DNA from: M3007 sp031425035
Lineage (GTDB): Bacteria; Bacteroidota; Bacteroidia; Chitinophagales; Saprospiraceae
Direction of reading: 5' to 3'
Assembly: GCA_031425035.1 (NCBI GenBank)
Contig: JANPIN010000100.1
Location: forward strand, 1 to 64,000
Length of the DNA stretch: 64,000 bases
Below are positions 25,500 through 33,766 of this stretch, in pieces. A program made the position numbers and the translations under genes. A model generated the notes under the pieces. It was given only the letters and a program-made list of their open reading frames with translations. It searched no databases and was not told the DNA's origin. Each line of letters starts with the position of its first letter. Within the stretch, counting starts at the first letter, position 1.

Positions 25500-26908
25500 T
25501 AGTCTTTTTTTATTTTGTAAATCTGGAAATCATTGTCTTCAAAAAGCAGTGGATAGGGTAGGGAACCATGCCATTTTATTCGTTCAACAATAGCGTAATG
25601 CAATCCCACGGTCGCCTCGCTGTTCAGCCAGCTGGTATCCCGCGGTGGCGGATTGACTGTCCATCCCCGCCGGTGCGCAGCATACATCATTACCGGCGAA
25701 CCACTCAGGTAAACTGTCATCACCCGGGCATTTTTAGGGACGTACTGGTCTGTTATCGCTTCTAGCTTCAAAAATTTTCGGTTCTCCCAGGGAATGAAAA
25801 AATCCGGCCGATGCCAGTAAATTCCTTCCACTATAATCGCAACCATGGCCACCAAACCCACATGTTCCCATCGAATGGCCGTCTTTAGGCCATAGCCCGC
25901 CAGTAAACTCATCACCGGCACATAGGGTATAATGTAGTAAACATGCCCGGCAAAAACGGCACCTGCTTTCAACATCAATGCGAAAATCAGTGCCGATGAA
26001 ACCAACCACGTCGAAACCAGAGGCCAGTTTTTTTTCACAAACATCGCTATTAGCCCTATCACGCAACAAACAAAAGCGAGTCGACTGGTTAGTGCAATGG
26101 GATAAAAGCGAGATAATGTATCTTCTTGCATCGCCACCAGTTGTTGCCAGCCCTCCGCCAGTCGCGTCGGGTAAAACAACGGGAACTCGTATGTTTTTTC
26201 GGCCCAGGGTACCCAAATGAAATACCAGGCGCCCATTATAGCCAGTGCCGCCATGCCGGTGCCCGCAACCCAAATTTTCGATGCCCGCGATTTTTGTGGA
26301 TCGAGCATGGGCGCCGTCAGTAGTCCTAACACGCAAGCCGCCGGCATTTTGCACAGCAGGCCCAAAGCTGTTAGCACCAAGAAAACGCCCAAAAATGTCG
26401 CTTTACGGGTTTCCAGGTATTTCCAGGCGGCTGATACGCCCATAATCACCAGTGACACCGCAAACACGTCCGGCATCGCTTTCCGGGAATACATAAAAGC
26501 CACCGATATACCCATAATTGCGGTTGCATAAAGCGCCCCGCGTTCACCTAGTAGCCGTTGACCAATTTTGGAGAAATAATATAACCCTATACTGGCAATC
26601 AACAGATTGAACAGACGAAAACACCAGTTATGCACCCCAAATATTTTCCAAAGCCACACAATGCAGTAGTTAAACAAAGGAAACTCCTGGGCTTGTATGC
26701 CTTCCCGGCTATCACAAATCACTGTTCGTGGCTGAAAAAAGTCCGCATTCACCTCCATGTAATTCCGCGCGACCCCCAGGGTAATTGATTGCCGCCAGGC
26801 ATGTTCGTCCTGTGGCGGCAGGTCAATGTTTTCCAGCCGGACAAGAAACAGCACTACGATCCAGAACCGTACGTCAAAGAGCAATTGTTTTAATGATGCA
26901 GGTTTCAA
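25499..26908 (-). CDS. ArnT-like membrane glycosyltransferase (GT39/PMT family) inserted between nuoL and nuoM
   Basis: The 469-residue product fits the ArnT/PMT_2 fold. A short N-terminal helix is followed by the first periplasmic loop with DEHAWRQS near residue 34, where the Asp-Glu pair corresponds to the catalytic acidic motif of GT-C enzymes. About ten hydrophobic segments follow, and a soluble C-terminal domain of ~110 residues ends the protein. ArnT-type enzymes move a sugar from a lipid-phosphate donor onto an envelope acceptor; donor and acceptor are unknown. The gene stops in TAATG with nuoM, and 25 bases separate it from the nuoL stop. Complex I has no known need for this enzyme. 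Confidence 0.85.
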   Translation of the reverse strand: MKPASLKQLLFDVRFWIVVLFLVRLENIDLPPQDEHAWRQSITLGVARNYMEVNADFFQPRTVICDSREGIQAQEFPLFNYCIVWLWKIFGVHNWCFRLFNLLIASIGLYYFSKIGQRLLGERGALYATAIMGISVAFMYSRKAMPDVFAVSLVIMGVSAAWKYLETRKATFLGVFLVLTALGLLCKMPAACVLGLLTAPMLDPQKSRASKIWVAGTGMAALAIMGAWYFIWVPWAEKTYEFPLFYPTRLAEGWQQLVAMQEDTLSRFYPIALTSRLAFVCCVIGLIAMFVKKNWPLVSTWLVSSALIFALMLKAGAVFAGHVYYIIPYVPVMSLLAGYGLKTAIRWEHVGLVAMVAIIVEGIYWHRPDFFIPWENRKFLKLEAITDQYVPKNARVMTVYLSGSPVMMYAAHRRGWTVNPPPRDTSWLNSEATVGLHYAIVERIKWHGSLPYPLLFEDNDFQIYKIKKD

Positions 26909-26933
26909 TTGGTGGGTTGGGTATTAGGCACTC

Positions 26934-28835
26934 TTAGGCAAACATGGTCAATAACAACAGTACCGCACCGGCTACCATGCCGATCAAATAGTATTCAATA
27001 TTGCCGTTCTGTAATTTCCGGAATTCTGTTCCCAAGGCTTGCACCCCGCGACCCACACCGTTCACTAAGCCATCAATGCCTTGAATATCAACGTAGTAAT
27101 GGAATACTTTCGACAGCCGTTCGGTTGGGCGGACGAACAGGAAATTATACAGCTCATCCACGTAGAATTTATGGGCCAGTACGCTGGTCAAACCCGACTG
27201 ACTGGCATCGGCCACCGGCAGGTTGCTGCGTTTGGTATACACTGTGTACATTGCTACGATCAGCGCCAGCACCAGGCCGGTCGTGATCAGCATCAGGCTC
27301 CATTCGGTGCTTTCTTCCAGGTGCATTTCGGCCAGTGGAATAACCGGCAAACCGGCTGCACCCGTACCGCCAAACCACTCCGCCAGCCACTGCGCATGTC
27401 CCAGATGTAGAAAATGCGGCGTGTTCAGAAATCCGCCCACCACGGCCAAAGCCGCCAGGATCATTAAAGGAATGGTCATTACCCGCGGACTCTCATGTAA
27501 ATGGTGGCGTTGCTCTTCCGTACCCCGGAACTCACCGAAGAAGGTAATAAACAGTAAACGGAACATGTATACGGTGGTCAGCAGCGTAGTTACTAGTCCT
27601 AATGCCCACCAGACCGGACCGCCATGTCCATAAGCGTAGGCAAAAATTTCATCCTTGGAGAAAAAGCCGGATAAAAGCGGAAAACCGGAAATGGCGAGGG
27701 TGCCGATCAGAAAAACCCAGAACGTAACCGGCATGCTTTTGCGCAGGCCACCCATGTTACGAATGTCCTGCTCGCCGCTCATACCGTGGATCACGCTGCC
27801 GGCGGATAAGAACAACAGGGCTTTGAAAAATGCGTGGGTGGTAACATGGAATATAGCCGTCGTATAAGCGCCCATGCCCAGCGCGAGGAACATCAGGCCC
27901 AGCTGCGAAACGGTCGAGTAAGCCAGTACTTTTTTAATGTCGTTCTGCCGCAAACCGATCAGGGCGGCAAAGATGGCCGTTGCCGTACCAATCACCGCGA
28001 CCAGGTGCATGGCATCCGGCGACAGGGAATACAGACCATTACAGCGAGCGACCAGATATACACCCGCCGTGACCATAGTAGCGGCGTGGATCAGTGCGGA
28101 GACCGGTGTCGGACCGGCCATAGCATCGGGCAACCAGGTATAAAGTGGAATTTGCGCACTTTTACCCATGGCGCCGATGAAAAGCAGAATGCAGATCGTT
28201 GTTACGGTCGTCGGGTCGCTATCGGCTAAACGGGCAAAGACCTGGGCGTAATCGAGGCTGCCATAGGTTTTGAAGATCAGGAAAATACCCAGCAGCAGGG
28301 CCAGGTCACCGATCCGGTTCATGATGAAGGCCTTGCGGGCGGCTGCACCATATTCCTTATTGGTATACCAAAAACCGATCAGCAGATAAGAGCATAAACC
28401 AACCCCTTCCCAACCGAAGAACAACATCACGAAGTTATTGCCCATCACGAGCAGTAACATGCTGAAAATAAAGAGGTTGAGGTAAGCGAAGAACTTCCAG
28501 AAGCCCGCGTCGTCGTGCATATAGCCGATCGAATACACGTGGATCAGAAAACCGACCCCGGTGACGATGAGCATCATCCAGACGGAGAGTTGATCGACCA
28601 GGAAGCCAAAGTCAATATGCAGGCTGCCCACGGACATAAATTCATACAGCACGCCCTGAATAGGTCCCGAGGCGCCCACCTGGTTGAAACAAGCAATGGT
28701 CAGCAGAAAAGAAGCCAGCAAGGTGCCGCTACCGATCAGGCCGACCGCCGTTTTGGACAGGTTTTTCCCGAACAGGCCGTTGATCACAAAGCCGAGAAAG
28801 GGCAGGAAGGGGATGAGAGGTAAAAGTTGGTTCAT
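26934..28835 (-). CDS. nuoL: NADH-quinone oxidoreductase subunit L
   Basis: The 633-residue subunit has the NuoL landmarks: GWEGVGLCSYLLIGFW near residue 140 (Glu of transmembrane helix 5), GKSAQIPLYTWLPDAMAGPTP near residue 225, LIHAATMVTAGVYL and VLAYSTVSQLGLM. The C-terminal ~60 residues include the amphipathic piston-helix region (LSKVFHYYVDIQG) and a final hydrophobic helix VAGAVLLLLTMF. It is the most distal antiporter-like proton pump. The 76 bases upstream form a large word-repeat hairpin shared with the nuoK 3' end. Confidence 0.97.
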   Translation of the reverse strand: MNQLLPLIPFLPFLGFVINGLFGKNLSKTAVGLIGSGTLLASFLLTIACFNQVGASGPIQGVLYEFMSVGSLHIDFGFLVDQLSVWMMLIVTGVGFLIHVYSIGYMHDDAGFWKFFAYLNLFIFSMLLLVMGNNFVMLFFGWEGVGLCSYLLIGFWYTNKEYGAAARKAFIMNRIGDLALLLGIFLIFKTYGSLDYAQVFARLADSDPTTVTTICILLFIGAMGKSAQIPLYTWLPDAMAGPTPVSALIHAATMVTAGVYLVARCNGLYSLSPDAMHLVAVIGTATAIFAALIGLRQNDIKKVLAYSTVSQLGLMFLALGMGAYTTAIFHVTTHAFFKALLFLSAGSVIHGMSGEQDIRNMGGLRKSMPVTFWVFLIGTLAISGFPLLSGFFSKDEIFAYAYGHGGPVWWALGLVTTLLTTVYMFRLLFITFFGEFRGTEEQRHHLHESPRVMTIPLMILAALAVVGGFLNTPHFLHLGHAQWLAEWFGGTGAAGLPVIPLAEMHLEESTEWSLMLITTGLVLALIVAMYTVYTKRSNLPVADASQSGLTSVLAHKFYVDELYNFLFVRPTERLSKVFHYYVDIQGIDGLVNGVGRGVQALGTEFRKLQNGNIEYYLIGMVAGAVLLLLTMFA

Positions 28836-28842
28836 AATATTT

Positions 28843-28911
28843 TTTAACTATGAACTATAAACCATGAACTATGAACGGCCGGCATGGAAGTTCATAGTTC
28901 ATAGTTCATAG

Positions 28912-28915
<4 letters not shown>
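28843..28915. repeat. Word-repeat hairpin between nuoK and nuoL
   Basis: The left arm repeats AACTATGAAC-type words (28844-28876). The right arm (28889-28915) is three copies of GTTCATAGTT ending GTTAA. The arms are almost perfect complements around a GGCCGGCATGG loop. The nuoK stop TAA (28912-28914) lies inside the right arm. Confidence 0.85.
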
Positions 28916-29232
<317 letters not shown>

Positions 29233-29248
29233 CTAATAAATTTTAAAA

Positions 29249-29749
29249 TTAAACTTTCAAATCCCGCTTGCCAACCATCACGGCGCCGACCATAGCCGCC
29301 AGGAACAGGATACCGGCAATTTCAAACGGTACTACGAAATCACGAAAGAGGACTAAGCCCAGGTTTTGTACCAGTCCAACGGATGGATTCTGCTGCTCCG
29401 GGGTTGATATGGCAATGGTACCGTGCAATGCGCCGACCATGGTGACCAGCAGCAAACCGGAAGCAATTGCTGCCGAGAGTTTCCAGAGGCCTGACTTTTG
29501 CGGTTCCGTATCCCGGTTCAGGTTGAGTAGCATCAGCACGAACAGGAACAGCACCATAATGGCCCCGGCATACACAATGATGTGCACCACCGCCAAAAAC
29601 TGCGCATTGAGCAGAATATACTGCCCGGCAATGGCGAAAAAGGTGAGGATCAGGAACAAAACGCTGTGCACGGGGCTTTTAGAAAACACCATCATCAGCG
29701 CGGCGATGACCGAAATAATCGCCAGGGTCAGAAAAATATAGAGTGTCAT
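29249..29749 (-). CDS. nuoJ: NADH-quinone oxidoreductase subunit J
   Basis: The 166-residue, five-helix subunit contains SPVHSVLFLILTFFAIAGQYILL, given here as SPVHSVLFL then GQYILLNAQFLAVVHIIVYA, and AIMVLFLFVLMLLN. This is the conserved helix 3 that flexes during turnover in complex I. The C-terminus ends with a charged KRDLKV tail. It lies 74 bases after nuoI. Confidence 0.95.
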   Translation of the reverse strand: MTLYIFLTLAIISVIAALMMVFSKSPVHSVLFLILTFFAIAGQYILLNAQFLAVVHIIVYAGAIMVLFLFVLMLLNLNRDTEPQKSGLWKLSAAIASGLLLVTMVGALHGTIAISTPEQQNPSVGLVQNLGLVLFRDFVVPFEIAGILFLAAMVGAVMVGKRDLKV

Positions 29750-29823
29750 GCGTTGGCTATTCGTTTATGTGGCCTTGGGCGACGCAAATGTATTAAAAAC
29801 CGGGCCTGCCGAAGGCAGTAGAC

Positions 29824-30387
29824 CTACTGAACTTCAGTACTCTGCTTTTTCTCCTGCAAATATTTTTTGCGCAGCGTTACGTCGATGCGCTTTTCGGGTT
29901 CTACGCCTTCCACCAGCATGTCTTTGCCAAAAATGAATTCCTGCCGCACATAGTCGCTCGGCACGATCCGGTCGGTGAGGTAAATGGCGTCTTTCGGGCA
30001 GGCTTCTTCGCACAGTCCACAGAAAATGCAGCGCAGCATGTTGATCTCATAGACCTCCGCGTACTTCTCTTCCCGGTAAAGATGTTCATCCCCTTTCTTG
30101 CGCTCACCGGCGATCATCGTAATGGCTTCGGCCGGACAAGCCACGGCGCAGAGGCCACAAGCCGTACAGTTTTCGCGACCTTGTTCATCGCGTTTCAGCA
30201 CGTGCCAGCCGCGGTAGACCGGAGCAAAGATTTTTTTGAACTTCGGATAGTCCAGCGTGACCTTCTTTTTGAAAAAATGCCGCAAGGTGATGGACATCCC
30301 TTTCAAAATGGCCGGCAAATATATACGCTCCATAAAGGTCATTTCCTTATTGGCGACGTTCCGGGAGCGATTGGTAAGTGGTTGCAT
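29824..30387 (-). CDS. nuoI: NADH-quinone oxidoreductase subunit I (2x[4Fe-4S])
   Basis: The 187-residue peripheral subunit has the two ferredoxin motifs CTACGLCAVACP near residue 75 and CIFCGLCEEACPKDAI near residue 120, which bind clusters N6a and N6b. RGWHVLKRDEQGRENC precedes the first. It passes electrons towards cluster N2 in NuoB. The C-terminal extension (DVTLRKKYLQEKK) is charged. The upstream neighbour on the strand is not nuoH directly: a two-gene ribbon-helix-helix cassette lies between. Confidence 0.96.
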   Translation of the reverse strand: MQPLTNRSRNVANKEMTFMERIYLPAILKGMSITLRHFFKKKVTLDYPKFKKIFAPVYRGWHVLKRDEQGRENCTACGLCAVACPAEAITMIAGERKKGDEHLYREEKYAEVYEINMLRCIFCGLCEEACPKDAIYLTDRIVPSDYVRQEFIFGKDMLVEGVEPEKRIDVTLRKKYLQEKKQSTEVQ

Positions 30388-30431
30388 ATTATTCGAAAAG
30401 TGTGGTCAATGTAAATTCTAGGGGCTTGTGG

Positions 30432-30620
30432 CTAAAACCAAGCACTTACTTTTGATTTTACCCATTCTGTAAAGACGTCTAAACTTGTCTCCCCGGCGGC
30501 AAGTTTTAGTATTACTAGTTCCTGCTCATCATCCTCTGCATCTATTAAATAACCAGAATCCAAAATGGCGTCTTCATGTATTTGGATAACATCCTTGTAA
30601 GCCAAGCAAATAATCCTCAT
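30432..30620 (-). CDS. 62-aa partner of a ribbon-helix-helix gene (unrecognised)
   Basis: The 62-residue acidic protein starts MRIICLAYKDVIQIHEDAIL, has an acidic DAEDDEQE patch near residue 28 and ends VKSKVSAWF. I do not recognise a family. Its ATG overlaps the stop of the upstream RHH gene by 4 bases (30617-30620), which suggests obligatory co-translation as in toxin-antitoxin or regulator pairs. The small size and acidic content are unlike typical RelE toxins. Together with its partner it is visibly more AT-rich than the flanking nuo genes. Confidence 0.55.
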   Translation of the reverse strand: MRIICLAYKDVIQIHEDAILDSGYLIDAEDDEQELVILKLAAGETSLDVFTEWVKSKVSAWF

Positions 30621-30823
30621 GCTAGACGTTTATACAGTTCGCGGTATCTCTCCCTGACGTATGTACGTGCAGCCTGAAATTTTTCTTCCTTTTCCTTCAT
30701 GTAAACATCAATCGCCTCATTCATCAAATCGTCCAACGAGACGTTGAGATCCTTGGCAACCTCTTCCAACATTGCCTTTTTATTCTCGTCAATATTAAAA
30801 GTTATAGAACCCATCATTTTCAA
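30617..30823 (-). CDS. Ribbon-helix-helix (CopG-like) small protein, probable antitoxin or regulator
   Basis: The 68-residue protein has an N-terminal beta strand GSITFNIDENKK, then two helices (MLEEVAKDLN, SLDDLMNEAIDVYMKEKEEKF), as in CopG/ParD/Arc-type dimers. The C-terminal part is a charged helix (YVRERYRELYKRLA). A second ATG at 30814 would start at GSITFN and fits the fold equally. Such proteins usually bind operator DNA and often neutralise a downstream toxin; here the downstream gene is a 62-residue unknown. Lies between nuoH and nuoI. Confidence 0.65.
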   Translation of the reverse strand: MKMMGSITFNIDENKKAMLEEVAKDLNVSLDDLMNEAIDVYMKEKEEKFQAARTYVRERYRELYKRLA

Positions 30824-30863
30824 GTTAAAGGTGAAACAAGGAATGTGGTTGAAATTACATTAT

Positions 30864-31898
30864 TTATTCTCCAAACATCAAAATCCCCCCGCCCGTCAGC
30901 ACCATATTCAGAATAGCCAGCGGAATAAGCGCTTTCCAGCCCAGGTGCATCAGTTGATCATAACGAAAACGGGGTAATGTCCAGCGGATCCACATAAAAA
31001 CAAAGATGAAAAAGAAGATCTTGCTGAACAGGACGATCGGTCCCATCAGGCCGCCCAGCCAGCCCGGATCTACGCCCGGGAAATTATAACCCCCGAAATA
31101 CAGGCAGGAAATGACCGTGCAGGAAATGAACATGTTGATGTACTCGGCGAACAGGAAACAACCCAGTTTCATCGAGCTATACTCCGTGTGGTAACCGCCC
31201 ACCAACTCCGTTTCGCATTCGGCCATGTCGAAGGGCGCCCGGTTGCACTCGGCCAGGGCACAGATCAGGAAAAGTAAGAAACCCAGTGGCTGGTAAATAA
31301 TATTCCAATGAAAACCAGCCTGTTGGGTCACAATTTCTTTTAAACTCAGCGAGCCGCTCAACATGACCACGGCGATGACCGAAAGGCCCATCGCCAGTTC
31401 GTAGGAGATCATTTGCGAGCTGGCCCGGATGGCGCCATACAGCGAATACTTGTTATTGGAAGCCCAGCCGCCCAGCATGATGCCGTACACCCCCAGGGAC
31501 ACAAAGCCCATGATGTACAGGATGCCGATACTCACGTCGGTGACCTGGAGGTCGAGGTTCATGCCACCCAGCGTCAGCGTGGTGCCCCAGGGGATGACCG
31601 CGCTGGTCATCAGGGCGACGAAAATGAAGGCTCCGGGCGCCAGAATATAGATCCAGCGTTCGGATTTATTCGGAATGAAGTCTTCCTTGGTGAAAAACTT
31701 CACCCCATCCGCCAAAGGCTGCAAAAGCCCCCAGGGACCGGCGTTGTTCGGGCCGATGCGGTCCTGCATGAAAGCCGCTACTTTGCGCTCTCCGTAGGTC
31801 GAGTAGGCCGCTACCCCGAGCGTGATCGCGAACAACACGCCGATCAGCCCCATCTTCTGGAGGATCAGCGCAGAAACAAATAAAAGCGTAAAAGCCAT
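30864..31898 (-). CDS. nuoH: NADH-quinone oxidoreductase subunit H
   Basis: The 344-residue, eight-helix subunit forms the quinone cavity with NuoB and NuoD. Visible family motifs include ERKVAAFMQDRIGPNNAGPWGLLQPLADGVKFFTKED, given here as ERKVAAFMQDRIGPN then LQPLADGVKFF, ISYELAMGLSVIAVVML, RAPFDMAECETELVGGYHTEYS (start RAPFDMAECE) and WIRWTLPRFRYDQLM near the C-terminus. The acidic loop is complete. nuoG lies 60 bases upstream. The downstream cassette breaks the normal H-I adjacency by about 480 bases. Confidence 0.97.
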   Translation of the reverse strand: MAFTLLFVSALILQKMGLIGVLFAITLGVAAYSTYGERKVAAFMQDRIGPNNAGPWGLLQPLADGVKFFTKEDFIPNKSERWIYILAPGAFIFVALMTSAVIPWGTTLTLGGMNLDLQVTDVSIGILYIMGFVSLGVYGIMLGGWASNNKYSLYGAIRASSQMISYELAMGLSVIAVVMLSGSLSLKEIVTQQAGFHWNIIYQPLGFLLFLICALAECNRAPFDMAECETELVGGYHTEYSSMKLGCFLFAEYINMFISCTVISCLYFGGYNFPGVDPGWLGGLMGPIVLFSKIFFFIFVFMWIRWTLPRFRYDQLMHLGWKALIPLAILNMVLTGGGILMFGE

Positions 31899-31958
31899 AA
31901 CGTTTATTTTCCGTGGGCAGCAGCATAGCTTACCCGTATTTATCTGATAATGAAAGTT

Positions 31959-32891
31959 TTACCGCACTGTTACGGTTACGCCTTCGTAGTGGTTTTGTCC
32001 AATGACCGATTGACGGTCAATATCGCGCGGACCTTCGATCACCCAGTCCGTAATGTCTTTTTTTACGAACCGGCAGGTGTTACAAATGAATTCCTGCACC
32101 TCATCGTAGCGGTTCTTGCGGGCGGTCACGCGGAATATTTCGTTGCCATATTCCCAGACCACGGCTTTCCCACAGCAGGTTGGACAATCGCGGTGGGCAT
32201 CCATTGGATTGAGGAACCACACGCGACTTTTGAAACGGAAAGTACGGTCGGTCAGCGCGCCCACCGGACATACGTCGATGACGTTACCGGAGAATTCATT
32301 GTCGATCGATTTCTCGATAAAGGTACTGATCTCCGAGTGGTCGCCGCGATTCAAAATGCCGTGCACGCGCTCCGGAGTCAACTGCTGCGCCACGTATACG
32401 CAGCGGTAGCAGAGAATACAGCGCGTCATGTGCAGTTTGATGTAGGGGCCGATGTCGATTTTCTCGAAGGTACGGCGCTCAAATTCGTAGCGCGTTGCCG
32501 CTGCACCGTGCTCGAAAGCCAGGTCCTGCAGTTTGCACTCGCCCGCCTGATCGCAAATTGGGCAATCCAGCGGGTGGTTGAGCAGCAGGAATTCGACGAC
32601 GCCTTTGCGGGCATTGATCACTTCATCGCTGCTTATGTTGGCCACTTCCATCCCGTCCATGACCAGGGTCTGGCAGGACGTGACGAGTTTGGGCATCGGT
32701 CGGGGATCTTTTTCCGAACCTTTGGTCACTTTGACCAGACAGGTGCGGCATTTGCTGCCTGAGCCTTGCAGCGAGGAGTAATAACACATGGCGGGCGGCA
32801 CAATGTCGCCGCCGATCTGACGGGCTGCGTTCAGAATGGTGGTACCCTCGGGCACCTCGACTTCAAATCCGTCTATTTTTACTTTAGGCAT
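31959..32891 (-). CDS. nuoG: NADH-quinone oxidoreductase subunit G (short form)
   Basis: The 310-residue protein holds the N-terminal iron-sulfur part of NuoG: a [2Fe-2S] domain (CYYSSLQGSGSKCRTCLV, TSCQT), then HPLDCPICDQAGEC with the His-Cys3 ligands of N5, CILCYRCV and DVCPVGAL for N4, and two further Cys pairs (CPTCC, CNTC). The usual ~500-residue molybdopterin-like domain is absent. Short NuoG of this kind is common in Bacteroidota. It relays electrons from NuoF. It follows the frameshifted toxin gene by 12 bases. Confidence 0.93.
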   Translation of the reverse strand: MPKVKIDGFEVEVPEGTTILNAARQIGGDIVPPAMCYYSSLQGSGSKCRTCLVKVTKGSEKDPRPMPKLVTSCQTLVMDGMEVANISSDEVINARKGVVEFLLLNHPLDCPICDQAGECKLQDLAFEHGAAATRYEFERRTFEKIDIGPYIKLHMTRCILCYRCVYVAQQLTPERVHGILNRGDHSEISTFIEKSIDNEFSGNVIDVCPVGALTDRTFRFKSRVWFLNPMDAHRDCPTCCGKAVVWEYGNEIFRVTARKNRYDEVQEFICNTCRFVKKDITDWVIEGPRDIDRQSVIGQNHYEGVTVTVR

Positions 32892-32903
32892 CGTTGCAAT
32901 TTT

Positions 32904-33379
32904 TTATTCGCCTGCAATTTTCAAAACGTGTTGATAAAGTGTGGCATGTACTCTGAATCCTGTTACCTTAATCAATTGGTCCATCAATGGTTTAACTTCG
33001 GGAAGAAAACCGGCTTGTTTTGCACGAAGTAGCACACCAAGCAAACCAATGATTTTCAATCCTACTTCTTCAGCTTTATTCCTTCCTTTCAATTCGTCAA
33101 TTATCAAAAAATCAGCTTTCAATTCAAGTGCGAGTACAATTGCTTCCGCCTCACCTTCATCTAAATCTATTTCTAATTCAAAAACCAGTTTGTGATTGTC
33201 AGGCTTTTGAACAAAAATCCAGTTCTGTGGTCAATAAATTCTTTCTGCTTCGGTAATTGACTCAGTTCATTATAAACTGCTTGCGGCAAAATCACTACAC
33301 CAAAGACTTGATATAATAAATTCAACTGCTCAATTTGGAGCAAATTAGTAATTGGGGAGGTGTCACTTACGATTAGCAT
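32904..33379 (-). pseudogene. DUF3368 PIN-like toxin, frameshifted
   Basis: Two frames together give one DUF3368 protein of ~157 residues. The first, from ATG 33379, reads MLIVSDTSPITNLLQIEQL then VVILPQAVYNELS. The second reads WIFVQKPDNHKLVFELE, DLDEGEAEAIVLALEL, ADFLIIDELKGRNKAEEVGL and a C-terminal helical part. The shift lies near 33221-33232. Asp6 and the later DExxGR residues of the PIN active site are retained in the separate pieces. DUF3368 proteins pair with UPF0175 antitoxins, which is the case here. The start overlaps the antitoxin stop (TAATG). A sequencing error could also explain the shift. Confidence 0.8.
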
Positions 33380-33615
33380 TAGAGCATCCCCAGGTTTTTC
33401 AAATCTTTTTCCAAATCCTCTACTCCAAAATGAATATTGACGTTGCGTTTAGCCATTTCCTTTTGAAAAGAAATTTGATCTAGACCAGCCAATTTTCGTG
33501 CCTTACCCATTGAAATAGTTCCCTTATCGTAGAGATAAATAGCTAACTCGATCAACAGTTCGTCGGGCGATATATTGGCCTGGGAAAGTGCGTTATCAGG
33601 GATGGTGATGGTCAT
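33379..33615 (-). CDS. UPF0175 family antitoxin
   Basis: The 78-residue protein reads TITIPDNALSQANISPDELLIELAIYLYDKG, shown here as TITIPDNAL and LLIELAIYLYDKGTISMGKA, then RKLAGLDQISFQKEMAKRNV and a C-terminal VEDLEKDLKNLG. This is the UPF0175 pattern: a strand, then a winged-helix-like region with LYxxGxxSxGKAxxLA. UPF0175 proteins are antitoxins of DUF3368 PIN-like toxins. The gene is AT-rich relative to the nuo genes on both sides. It starts 152 bases after nuoF. Confidence 0.85.
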   Translation of the reverse strand: MTITIPDNALSQANISPDELLIELAIYLYDKGTISMGKARKLAGLDQISFQKEMAKRNVNIHFGVEDLEKDLKNLGML

Positions 33616-33626
33616 AGTGTAGTGTT

Positions 33627-33766
33627 TTAAGCAATGGGTTCATGAAATTTTGTACTTATTCCTGATAAAATTTCAATCCATTCTTTTAAAACGATTAGTG
33701 GGGCTTTGATGAACTCAGTCTCGATGCAAATCGTTTCCCTCTGTAAATTTACTCCAATGAAACAGA
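33627..33766 (-). other. Unassigned open frame in the nuoF-antitoxin spacer
   Basis: Below the nuoF stop (33767) one minus-strand frame stays open for 46 codons up to a TAA at 33627, 12 bases before the antitoxin ATG. It reads like protein (ETICIETEFIKAPLIVLKEW, then a helix) but has no ATG or GTG of its own; a start inside nuoF would be needed. It may be the tail of an earlier cassette gene or chance. Confidence 0.2.

Noticed and set aside
31950..32762. Plus-strand open frame of 270 codons
   Set aside because: It is the antisense of nuoG, whose iron-sulfur motifs are unmistakable.
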